64,000 nucleotides of DNA from AWTP1-13 sp963775835 (GTDB taxonomy: Bacteria > Pseudomonadota > Alphaproteobacteria > Rhizobiales > Hyphomicrobiaceae). The stretch covers positions 62,001-126,000 of the forward strand of contig CAVZKV010000029.1 in the NCBI GenBank assembly GCA_963775835.1, read 5' to 3'. This document shows, one piece after another, positions 10,271 through 18,024 of this stretch. Every line of letters begins with the position of its first letter. Positions within the stretch are counted from its first letter, which is position 1. The position numbers and the translations under genes are program-made. Below the pieces are notes generated by a model. It was not told the DNA's origin, did not search any database, and worked only from the letters and a program-made list of their open reading frames with translations.

Positions 10271-11015
10271 AAGGACAAACCACGTTCAACCATGCGGCGA
10301 TGGCTGACGGCACGCTGCCTGTGCCTTGCCGCAAGTCGAACAGCGGCTCCTTTCCTAATTGGACGCGGCAGACCGTAAAGGCCTCCTTTGGATCCCGGCT
10401 GTTGTCCGTGAAGATCGTGGCGTCGGTTATCTTTGCTGCTTCTCGAATGGCGCGTTGTGTCTTAGGGAAACGCCGCTTCAGGCGTTCCACTTCGACACCG
10501 TGGCCATTCTCAGCGACACGGGTCTGCACTCGCAGCATCGAGAGTTCGACGTTCGTGAGACCAACGAATATTACCAGGACGAAATATCCCGCCCTCTGCA
10601 TATCGCGAATGAGATCGAGCTTGGAGTGCACAGAGCCGTCGGGCTGCTCTTCCCAATAGGAGAACACGGTCTCCATGGAGAAGGGAACTTTCGCCTGCAT
10701 GGCGTGGCCGACAAACGCCTGGACACCATCCTGGGCAACCTTCATCCAGCTCTGATCGGTGTCCCGAAGTGTTTGTGCCCATGGCTCAAGTTTGCCGTCG
10801 CTGCTCGGCTCAGGGAGGAGAGAGAGCATCATCCGGTCGGCGTTGACCAACGGAATGCGAAGCTGACCAGAGAGCCTCTTGCGCCACATCGTGGACTTCC
10901 CGGAGCCGTTATGCCCCGCAAGCACGATTGCAAGCGGCTTCTTCGTCTTCCGTTGCGCCTGAAGAATTTGCTCGACGGCCTCGCTAAGTCCGGTGGTCCC
11001 TCGGGAGGCGCTCAA
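10269..11015 (-). CDS. Zeta-toxin family P-loop kinase
   Basis: A 248-residue protein with a Walker A motif GHNGSGKST at residues 34-42 inside IVLAGHNGSGKSTMW, followed by NADRMMLSLLPEP (zeta-type Asp after the second strand) and the internal FSMETVFS motif typical of the zeta/AAA-kinase group. The C-terminal half carries basic segments (RVAENGHGVEVERLKRRF) expected around the nucleotide-binding lid. Zeta toxins phosphorylate UDP-N-acetylglucosamine and block cell-wall synthesis; proteins of this shorter chromosomal type are less well studied. It is translationally coupled to the upstream small gene by a 4-base overlap (11012-11015), which supports a toxin/antitoxin arrangement. Length and frame are intact. 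Confidence 0.85.
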   Translation of the reverse strand: MSASRGTTGLSEAVEQILQAQRKTKKPLAIVLAGHNGSGKSTMWRKRLSGQLRIPLVNADRMMLSLLPEPSSDGKLEPWAQTLRDTDQSWMKVAQDGVQAFVGHAMQAKVPFSMETVFSYWEEQPDGSVHSKLDLIRDMQRAGYFVLVIFVGLTNVELSMLRVQTRVAENGHGVEVERLKRRFPKTQRAIREAAKITDATIFTDNSRDPKEAFTVCRVQLGKEPLFDLRQGTGSVPSAIAAWLNVVCP

Positions 11016-11350
11016 TCGATGACCTGGAACACGCCTTTGACCAAACGACCACGCTCGGTGCGGCCATTCAATCGACGGATGAACACGCCCGTCTCGCCTT
11101 CAGCAACCGAGTACTGCGGAACATCCTTTTTGCGCCGGATCGTGACGCCCGGCTTGATCAGCCTCTTACCGACCCGCTCAAGTGCCTCGGTGCTGCGCTC
11201 CACGTTTAGAGTGACGACTGCAGCGTTCGGTTTCCTGCCAGAGATCGTCACGCTGCCAAACTTGATCTTGGACTCCTGTGGCGCGTTGCTCACTCGGACA
11301 GTGACAAACCGCCGGGCGGCGGAACGGTTCTTGTTTCCTTGCTTGCTCAT
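11012..11350 (-). CDS. Putative antitoxin partner of the zeta-type toxin
   Basis: About 112 residues from ATG 11350 (MSKQGNKNRSAARR). The frame is open 20 codons further upstream, but the basic N-terminus and the position relative to the toxin favour the internal ATG. The protein is small and strongly basic, with predicted beta segments (RRFVTVRVSN, IKFGSVTISG, AAVVTLNVERS) and a C-terminal GVFIRRLNGRTERGRLVKG. It does not resemble the three-helix epsilon antitoxin. Its role is inferred only from gene order and the ATGA overlap with the downstream toxin; I do not recognise its fold. Confidence 0.6.
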   Translation of the reverse strand: MSKQGNKNRSAARRFVTVRVSNAPQESKIKFGSVTISGRKPNAAVVTLNVERSTEALERVGKRLIKPGVTIRRKKDVPQYSVAEGETGVFIRRLNGRTERGRLVKGVFQVID

Positions 11351-11764
11351 GCTTTCAAGATAGCAATTCGGCGCGCCACTTGCCAGTCTCGGCACTGCTT
11401 GCAGCGACAATGATACCTGGGCAATGACCGGCTTGGACGAACCTTTCGCCCTGGAACGGCGGCGCCGGATTTCTCCTCACCGTCCGCCGCGCCCAGTTGA
11501 GCGCGGCCAACGGCCGACATCTCGAGGTTTCCAATGGCGATCAACACAGCCTTTGCCCTCATTGGGACGGGCTTGCCAGGACAGACAGACCTTGCTTAGC
11601 CCCCCATACAAAAACCCTACCGAATACCGCCCCGAAAAAGCCCAAAATACGCGCGTCCCGCAACGATGGCGCTTGGGTGCGTTTTGCACCCGTTTTGTAG
11701 AAAAGCGCTGCAAATTCAATGCGGGGTGATGGACTCGAACTCCGTTAGTCTAGTTCGAACAAAA
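11351..11764. other. Gene-poor stretch with a tRNA-3'-end-like sequence
   Basis: About 410 bases with no supported gene. On the reverse strand, bases 11723-11749 read GGAGTTCGAGTCCATCACC, like the T-arm of a tRNA, but no acceptor, D or anticodon arms can be paired around it. As it sits beside an integrase remnant, it may be the scar of an attachment site. Confidence 0.35.
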
Positions 11765-11787
11765 TCAAAAACTTACGGCAGACCCGC

Positions 11788-12054
11788 TCAGGGACCGATC
11801 GTCTTTGCGGGACTTTTGCGGGAGTAAGTCGCAAGGGCCCCCCGCAATACGACCATCTCTGGCCGGCGGCCATCTCGCTCGCACACCTTCTCGGCAGCCT
11901 CGATCAACCGGGACAGCTCCGCCGCCGAACAATGCGAGGTGATGCGACCCGAGCGATGCCCCAGCAGATCCTGACGATCCTCGAAGCCCACGCCCGCGGC
12001 TCGGAGGCGTCGGCCGAAGGTGTGCTTGAGGTCGTGACCACGGACCTGGTCCAT
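11788..12054 (-). pseudogene. C-terminal fragment of a tyrosine recombinase (phage-type integrase), catalytically dead
   Basis: About 88 residues of the integrase catalytic domain: VRGHDLKHTFGRRLRAAG, then RQDLLGHRSGRITSH and CSAAELSRLIEAAEKVCE. Only the end of the gene remains, and the N-terminal arm-binding and core domains are gone. Two catalytic positions are changed: the Arg of the HxxR motif is Lys (HDLK), and the nucleophilic Tyr is Cys (SHCSAAE where relatives have THYSAAE). It cannot catalyse recombination. Upstream it runs straight into the cation-efflux relic. The fragment marks a former integrative element whose cargo may include the genes to its right. Confidence 0.75.
11815..11825. 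repeat. 11-bp direct repeat, left copy
   Basis: TTTGCGGGAGT here recurs in the same orientation at 17389-17399. On the reverse strand this copy encodes SRKSPA in the integrase tail; the right copy also reads SRKSPA in one frame. The pair brackets the DmeF relic and cyo operon. Confidence 0.4.
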
Positions 12055-12139
12055 GCTTGACCAACACGTGGCGCGAGATGATCGTTACCACGGCGACGAT
12101 GCCGATCGTGGTTGCAATCCCGAGGGCGGGCGCTGCCAA

Positions 12140-12481
12140 GACCCACGTCCTTCTCGATTGCCGGGCACGACCGCAACGAGCGGTGGACCTAGCGGGTCGT
12201 CGCGCTCACGGCCACCATGATGGTTGCCGAGGTCATCGGTTGCCACATCTACGGATCGATGGCGCTTGTCGCCGACCGCTGGCTGGCACATGTGCACGCA
12301 TGCCGACGCGTTGATCTTTGCCATTGGCACCGGCAAGCTCGGCGAGCTCATCCTGGCCTTGACTGCATTCCTAATCGGTTATGAATCGCTCGTGCGGCTC
12401 GCCCAATCCGGTGGCCATCAGCTTCAACGAAGGCAACTGCGATAGCGGTCATCGGCCTCGTCGGCTCCTTGAGCTTTTCGA
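12140..12481 (+). pseudogene. Degraded CDF cation-efflux gene (DmeF-type)
   Basis: Pieces of a cation diffusion facilitator can be read across three forward frames. In order: GHDRNERWT, an in-frame TAG, then RVVALTATMMVAEVIG and YGSMALVADRW (first and second membrane segments, with the metal-binding Asp); then GTGKLGELI and FLIGYESLVRLA (third/fourth segments); NPVAISFNE; and AIAVIGLVGSLS. The order and wording follow DmeF-like Co/Ni/Zn exporters. Multiple frameshifts, a stop codon and missing C-terminal domain make it nonfunctional. From 12482 to 12871 I see no further recognisable coding sequence. Confidence 0.65.
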
Positions 12482-12871
12482 GGGGGGCTGGCGGCTGGAC
12501 CTGATGGGTCGCAGATCTTTCGAAAGCGGAATACATGGCCGGCCAAGGATCTTTCATGGTTCTTGCGGATGGCTGCATCACACCACCCCCGCATACTGGC
12601 CTGCCGGTCGTTCAGGACATTCGCATCGAGACGCGACCGAGGTGGAGCAGTGCCTTTCCGCTCTTCACCATTTACGGGCCGGTTCTAATCGATGCGTCGT
12701 GAGCCCGGCGGAGCTTGCAATTGCCCGCTCCATCTCGCACGAGATGCTACTTGGTGAAGGCCGTGATCCGTCGCCGGGTCGATGAGGTCATTGACCTCGA
12801 CCGCTCCACCGATTGGCGGTAGCGGGGCGTTTCGGATGCGGTCATCGATCCGACGGATTGGATCGCGTTCG

Positions 12872-13783
12872 ATGAGCAGAAAAAGCAATCTGCAGCGCGG
12901 CCTTCGACGGACAGGCGCGTATCTCTGGCCGGTCGGATGCACTGCTTTGCTCACTGCTTCCTGCCAATCATCCGGCGTCTTGGATCCGAAAGGGCCGATC
13001 GCATCCGCTGAGCGGCTGCTCCTCATCAACTCCACCGCGATCATGCTCGTGGTTGTGGTTCCCGTGATCCTGGCGACGTTGGCATTCGCCTGGTGGTACA
13101 GGTCGTCCAATCCGCGCGCCGTCCGCAGTTCGGAGCTTGCCTATGAAGGCCGCATTGAGTTCGTCACTTGGTCAATCCCAGCGCTGACGGTAGTCCTTCT
13201 CGGCGGGGTCATCTGGATCAGCTCGTATCAGCTGGACCCGCGCGCGCCGATTTCCGCGAAAGCCGCCCCTCTGCGGGTGGACGTCGTGGCGCTCGATTGG
13301 AAATGGCTGTTCATCTATCCCGATCAGGGCATTGCCGCCGTCAATCAGCTGACCATCCCCGTCGAAACCCCGGTCTCATTTCGGCTGACCTCGGCGACGG
13401 TGATGAACTCCTTCTTCGTGCCGCAGCTCGGCAGCCAGATCTACACGATGGGCGGCATGACCACGCACCTCAACCTGCTCGCGAGCGAGCCGGGCGAATT
13501 TCCGGGGTTCTCGGCAAATTTCAGCGGCGACGGCTTTTCCCGCATGCGGTTCCTCGTGAAGGCGGTGCCGGGCAGTGATTTCGAGGCCTGGGTTGCGCAG
13601 GTGCGGGGCACCGGGACTGCGCTCGATGAAGCCGGCATCGCCGAGCTGGCAAAGCCGGGCACGGCCCCGCCGACGACATATCGCTCCGTCACGCCCAAGC
13701 TGTTCGAGCGCATCATCGACCAGACGGCGGCGGGTTCCCCAAAGGCCGCTGTCGGTCCGCCCGTGCCACAGGAGGTACGCTGA
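12872..13783 (+). CDS. cyoA: Cytochrome bo3-type quinol oxidase subunit II
   Basis: About 303 residues from ATG 12872 (MSRKSNLQRG); the frame is open 30 codons upstream, but this start places a lipoprotein signal ending in LTASC at the right distance. Two membrane helices follow (MLVVVVPVILATLAFAWWY and FVTWSIPALTVVLLGGVIWI). The periplasmic cupredoxin domain starts near LRVDVVALDWKWLFIYPDQG and includes MNSFFVPQLGSQIYTMGGM. As in other CyoA proteins, the CuA cysteine/histidine ligands are absent, which marks a quinol rather than a cytochrome c oxidase. It is the first gene of cyoABCD; cyoB begins 2 bases after its stop. Confidence 0.93.
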   Translation: MSRKSNLQRGLRRTGAYLWPVGCTALLTASCQSSGVLDPKGPIASAERLLLINSTAIMLVVVVPVILATLAFAWWYRSSNPRAVRSSELAYEGRIEFVTWSIPALTVVLLGGVIWISSYQLDPRAPISAKAAPLRVDVVALDWKWLFIYPDQGIAAVNQLTIPVETPVSFRLTSATVMNSFFVPQLGSQIYTMGGMTTHLNLLASEPGEFPGFSANFSGDGFSRMRFLVKAVPGSDFEAWVAQVRGTGTALDEAGIAELAKPGTAPPTTYRSVTPKLFERIIDQTAAGSPKAAVGPPVPQEVR

Positions 13784-13784
13784 G

Positions 13785-15756
13785 ATGCTGGGCAAGCTGA
13801 GCTGGTCGGCGATTCCCTTCAGCGAGCCGCTGCCGCTGATCAGCACCGCGGTTGTCGGCATCGTCATTCTCGTCGCGCTCGGGATTATCACCGTAAAGGG
13901 CTGGTGGCCTTATCTGTGGCGCGAGTGGCTGACCAGCGTCGACCACAAGCGCATCGGCGTCATGTACGTGACGCTGGGGCTGGTCATGCTGCTGCGCGGC
14001 TTTGCCGATGCGCTCATGATGCGCTCGCAGCAGGCCTTGGCCATCGGCACTGCGCAGGGATACCTGCCCCCCGAGCACTACAATCAGATCTTCTCCGCGC
14101 ACGGCACGATCATGATCTTCTTCGTGGCGATGCCGCTCGTGATCGGGCTGATGAACTTTGTCGTTCCATTGCAGCTGGGCGTGCGCGACGTGGCCTTTCC
14201 CGTGCTCAACTCGGTCAGCCTTTGGCTCACCGCAGCGGGCGCGCTCCTAGTCAACGTATCGCTTGTAATTGGCAATTTCGCCCGCACCGGCTGGATGGGC
14301 TATCCGCCACTATCCGGGCTCCAGTTTTCCCCCGATGTCGGCGTCGATTACTACCTCTGGTCATTGCAGATCTCAGGGATAGGCACACTGCTCACCGGCG
14401 TCAATTTCGTGACCACGATCCTGAAGTTGCGCGCGCCGGGCATGAGCTATTTCCACATGCCGGTGTTCTGCTGGACCGCGTTGGCATCGAACCTGCTGAT
14501 CGTCGCGGCGTTTCCGATACTGACCGCGACGTTCCTGATGCTGCTGCTCGACCGCTACCTCGGCATGCATTTCTTCACCAACGAGGCCGGCGGCAACCAG
14601 ATGATGTATGTCAACTTGTTCTGGGCGTGGGGCCATCCCGAGGTCTACATCCTGATCCTGCCAGCCTTCGGGATCTTCTCCGAGGTGGCTGCGACCTATT
14701 CCGGCAAGGCGCTATTCAGCTACCGCTCGATGGTTCTGGCCACCCTGGCGATCTGTATCCTCTCTTTCATGGTCTGGCTGCATCATTTTTTCACCATGGG
14801 GGCTGGTGCCAACGTCAACGCTTTCTTCGGCATCATGTCGGCCATCATCGCCGTGCCGACCGGCGTCAAGGTCTTCAACTGGCTGTTCACAATGTTTCGT
14901 GGGCGGATCGTATTCAGGACGCCCATGCTGTTCCTGATCGGTTTTATTGTCACGTTCGTTATCGGCGGCCTGACCGGCGTTTTGCTGGCGGTTCCGCCGG
15001 TCGATTTCGTGCTCCACAACAGCGCGTTCCTGGTCGCCCATTTTCATAACGTCATCATCGGCGGCGTCCTCTTTGGTGTGCTGGCGGGCTACAATCACTG
15101 GTTCCCGAAGGCATTCGGGTTCACCCTCGACGAGCGGTTGGGCAAGGCCAGCTTTTGGTGCTGGCTCGTCGGCTTCTACCTCGCCTTCATGCCGCTCTAT
15201 GTCCTGGGCCTGATGGGCATGACCCGACGCCTCCAGCACATCGCCGATCCGAGCTGGCGGCCGCTGCTGCTGGTCGCGGGCGCCGGTGCCATCGTCATCT
15301 TCTGCGGCATTCTCTGCCAGATCGCACAACTCTACGTCAGCATCCGCACGCGCGAGCAGCGCCGCGATGTGACGGGCGATCCTTGGAACGGCCGAACCCT
15401 GGAGTGGGCAACCCTGTCGCCGCCGCCGGCCTACAACTTCGCCGTGCTGCCCAGAGTTCGAGACTATCGACGCCTTCTGGGAGATGAAGCGCAAAGGGCG
15501 GCGCCCAGTCGAGGCAACCTATGAAACCATCCACATGCCGCGCAACAGCCCCACCGGCTTCATCACCGCCTTCTTTGCGGTCGTCACCGGCTTTGCGCTG
15601 ATCTGGCACATCTGGTGGATCGTGATCCTCGGCCTCCTCGCCGCCGCGGCCACGATCCTGGCGTTCGGCTGGAGCGACGAGCGCGAGCGCGAAATCTCGG
15701 CCACCGAAATCGCGCGCATGGAGCGGACCCGGGTAGCCCTCGGAGGGGCGGGATGA
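13785..15756 (+). CDS. cyoB: Cytochrome bo3-type quinol oxidase subunit I, C-terminus displaced by a one-base insertion
   Basis: Starts at ATG 13785 behind AGGAGG (13770-13775). The catalytic core is complete: low-spin heme His at H106 in FSAHGTIMIFF, proton-channel Asp in LGVRDVAFP, the HPEVY Glu/His/Tyr motif, the CuB pair HHFFTMG, the K-channel PTGVKVFNW, and HFHNVI with the last two heme ligands. The frame as read stops at 15522-15524 (579 residues). From 15454 the family sequence EFETIDAFWEMKRKG and two last helices (GFITAFFAVVTGFALIW, ILGLLAAAATILAFGW) lie in the next frame and end at 15754-15756. Removing one A near 15453 gives about 656 residues, the normal CyoB length. So this is either a truncated oxidase or an assembly error. 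Confidence 0.9.
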
Positions 15757-16376
15757 CGACAGCGACGATCGAGGCAGCTTCAAACAGACTCGCACACCAC
15801 CGCGACAGCGGGCCGGCTCCTACGCGCATCGTCGTCGCCTATGGGTTCTGGATCTTCATCCTTAGCGACATCGTCATGTTTTCGGCGCTGTTCGCCGCCT
15901 ACGCGGTCCTGGCAGGCAATACCGCCGGTGGGCCGACCGGCGCCGACCTGTTCAACGTGCGCAATGTCTTCCTCATGACCATGTGTTTGCTGGTCTCGAG
16001 CTATACATGCGGGCTGGGCGCGCTCGCCGCCGAGCAGCGCAAACCAGAGCGCTTCTTGATTTTCGCGGTCCCCACGTTCGTGCTCGGCGCGGCCTTTCTT
16101 TTCCTCGAGATCTCGGAATTTGCCGGCATGATAAGCAAAGGCGCCGGGCCCTCGCGCAGCGCCTTTCTCTCCGCCTTCTTCACTTTGGTCGGCATGCACG
16201 GCGCGCACGTCAGCGCCGGCCTCATCTGGCTCATCTACATGGTGGCTCAGGTCGTCGCCAAGGGCTTGCGTGCCGCCGTGCTGCGGCGCCTGTTGTGCTT
16301 CAGCCTGTTCTGGCACGCCCTCGATATCGTCTGGATCGGGGTAATGACGCTGGTTTACCTGATGGGGGTGCAGTGA
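15753..16376 (+). CDS. cyoC: Cytochrome bo3-type quinol oxidase subunit III
   Basis: A 207-residue, five-helix membrane protein of the COX3/CyoC family. ATG 15753 overlaps the restored cyoB stop by ATGA and has GGAGG at 15742-15746. Helices visible: YGFWIFILSDIVMFSALFAAY, NVFLMTMCLLVSSYTCGLGAL, FLIFAVPTFVLGAAFLFLE, FFTLVGMHGAHVSAGLIWLI and FWHALDIVWIGVMTLVYL. The GxHxxHV-type motif MHGAHV and C-terminal FWHALDIVW are standard for the subunit. That the start overlaps the frame-restored cyoB end, not the premature stop, supports the longer cyoB as the ancestral form. Confidence 0.93.
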   Translation: MTTATIEAASNRLAHHRDSGPAPTRIVVAYGFWIFILSDIVMFSALFAAYAVLAGNTAGGPTGADLFNVRNVFLMTMCLLVSSYTCGLGALAAEQRKPERFLIFAVPTFVLGAAFLFLEISEFAGMISKGAGPSRSAFLSAFFTLVGMHGAHVSAGLIWLIYMVAQVVAKGLRAAVLRRLLCFSLFWHALDIVWIGVMTLVYLMGVQ

Positions 16377-16741
16377 TGGACAGTGATGACCGCCTGCTTG
16401 ACGACCGGACGCCGGGTGTTGAAGAGCACGAGTCGACCGCGAGCGTTCTATCGTACACGGTGGGGCTCGGGCTCGCGATCGTGGCGACGATCGCCTCTTT
16501 CGTCGTGGCGCAGACCAATTTGTTGTGGCCCCCCGGCATACCCGTCGGTCTGATCGTGCTCGCCTTGGCGCAGATCGGCGTCCACCTCGTCTTCTTCCTG
16601 CATCTGGGCAGCGGGCCCGATCAAACGAACAATATCCTGGCCCTCGCCTTTGGGGTGCTGATCGTCTTTCTCGTCATCGGCGGCTCCATCTGGATCATCG
16701 CCCACCTGAACGCCAACCTGATGCCGATGCCTACGCATTGA
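16376..16741 (+). CDS. cyoD: Cytochrome bo3-type quinol oxidase subunit IV
   Basis: A 121-residue protein with three helices (VGLGLAIVATIASFVV, GIPVGLIVLALAQIGVHLVFF and LALAFGVLIVFLVIGGSIWI) typical of CyoD, including QIGVHLVFFLHL. ATG 16376 overlaps the cyoC stop by one base (TGATG), so translation is coupled. CyoD assists assembly and CuB insertion. No cyoE (heme O synthase) follows, so heme O must be supplied from elsewhere in the genome, or the enzyme uses another heme. Confidence 0.92.
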   Translation: MDSDDRLLDDRTPGVEEHESTASVLSYTVGLGLAIVATIASFVVAQTNLLWPPGIPVGLIVLALAQIGVHLVFFLHLGSGPDQTNNILALAFGVLIVFLVIGGSIWIIAHLNANLMPMPTH

Positions 16742-16897
16742 TCGGGACACTATCCCTAATCCGGCCGGGGAGGAGCGTTGACCAGTAAAGAGCCTCCTTG
16801 TCGATCGGCTTGCAAGTGAGCCTTCTAGCCCACGCTGCGGCGCGCCTCCAGCTTGGAGCTGCAGCGTTACGACCTGCACGAGGTCAACTCTTTAACG

Positions 16898-17239
16898 CTA
16901 ATCAATCCTTCCCCGCCGTTTGACGGGCCGTTCTAAGGCTGTCGTTTTCGCGACGCCGATCATTGGCGATGCGGTGCCTCGAGGTCCGTCGAGAATTCGT
17001 CGAGCGCAGTGGACGGTCCGGTAGAGGTTATCCAAATCCGCACGGCAAGCCACGCTGAATGGTAGAAGCAGATCGGGATCGGGGTGCTTGGACAACTCCT
17101 CGGTCGCGAGTTTCCGAAGGTCCATGCGCGGCTTTAGCGAAAGCTCGATAAGCCCTCTGATTATCGCCTCTGCTTCGTCGAGGACATTCCGCGGAACAAA
17201 GCAGTTCCGCATCGAGAAGAATGCACTCGGCAACGGCAT
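16898..17239 (-). CDS. Hypothetical protein (uncertain)
   Basis: A 113-codon reverse frame starting MPLPSAFFSMRNCF. The middle (VLDEAEAIIRGLIELSL, DLRKLATEELSKHPDPDLLL) reads as plausible amphipathic helices and is less Arg/Pro-rich than nearby chance frames; the last 30 residues are not convincing. I recognise no family. It lies alone downstream of, and convergent with, the cyo operon. Confidence 0.3.
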   Translation of the reverse strand: MPLPSAFFSMRNCFVPRNVLDEAEAIIRGLIELSLKPRMDLRKLATEELSKHPDPDLLLPFSVACRADLDNLYRTVHCARRILDGPRGTASPMIGVAKTTALERPVKRRGRID

Positions 17240-18024
17240 CAGGCTTCCGCCGAAGCGCGACTATCAGACCGTCGCCGGCTACTTGTTAGCGCACCTATCT
17301 GCTCTCGGCAGATGGAGACGTCGAAGTTTCTGGGTGGCACTTCGAGTTTCATTGACTTGACGGGCACCGCGTTCACAAGTGCGGGAGATTTGCGGGAGTC
17401 GGTACTGCTTGGTTATGCTTAGTTGAACAAATTGTGCAACAGGTGTCCTGCTAACCTACTGAAACTTCAAGGCTTCATTCCCGTCCTTGGGACTCTGACT
17501 CAATTCGACACTGCTCTAAAAGATCTGAAGCCGACCGCCGCCCGAAGCAGCAACGCCTTGACGGTAAATCCGTCCAATAGCCGTCGCTGCGGCGCAAGCG
17601 AGCTGCGCCGACCATTAGGGCGGAAAGCCAAGGCCGGAACGGGAAGCCCTTTGAGGGCTGATCATCGGGCGTCTTGTGGCACCAGCCCTGGCCTCGAGGG
17701 AGTGGACCCCGCCTGCGTCCGACGGAGAGGTTGCCGCACCCTGATCAGTTTTTTGGCGAAAAACGTCGACCCGCGTCGCGATCCATTCGCGTGCCACTTT
17801 GATGGTACGGTACTGACCGTCGTCCCGTATGGTGCTCGGCGACGTGGGTCGGAAAGATTTTGCTAACGGTGGTCGTTGTAGATGCTGCGGGGGCAGCACC
17901 CTCCTCGTATGGTTGCCGAAGGGACAACCAAGCTTGTTCAAGGGGTTCTCCAAGGCGGGCCTCGACCATCTCAAGAGCGTGACCGCCCAGCCGGTCAAGA
18001 CACCATGAAGTGGAGGAGACCAAC
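17240..18024. other. Gene-poor stretch between the cyo region and the exported amidase
   Basis: Nearly 800 bases with no supported gene. Open frames at 17423-17866 (forward) and 17615-17998 (reverse) overlap and are not protein-like. It holds the right copy of the 11-bp repeat and, just around it on the reverse strand, a DSRKSPALV reading that resembles an integrase tail. Confidence 0.4.
17389..17399. repeat. 11-bp direct repeat, right copy
   Basis: Same TTTGCGGGAGT as at 11815-11825. The flanking bases 17375-17400, read on the reverse strand, give DSRKSPALV, close to the C-terminal end of integrases of the type found at 11788-12054. Confidence 0.4.

Noticed and set aside
10359..11363. A 334-codon forward open frame across the toxin/antitoxin pair
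   Set aside because: Antisense to the zeta toxin and its partner, which have motifs and a coupled start; no domain in the forward translation.
11723..11749. Possible tRNA 3' end (GGAGTTCGAGTCC on the reverse strand)
   Set aside because: Only a T-arm-like string is present; the stem cannot be closed to five pairs and no other arms are found, so no tRNA is called.
12782..12871. A longer N-terminus for CyoA
   Set aside because: The additional 30 residues are Arg/Ser-rich and would put the lipobox cysteine far from the N-terminus; ATG 12872 fits the lipoprotein signal.
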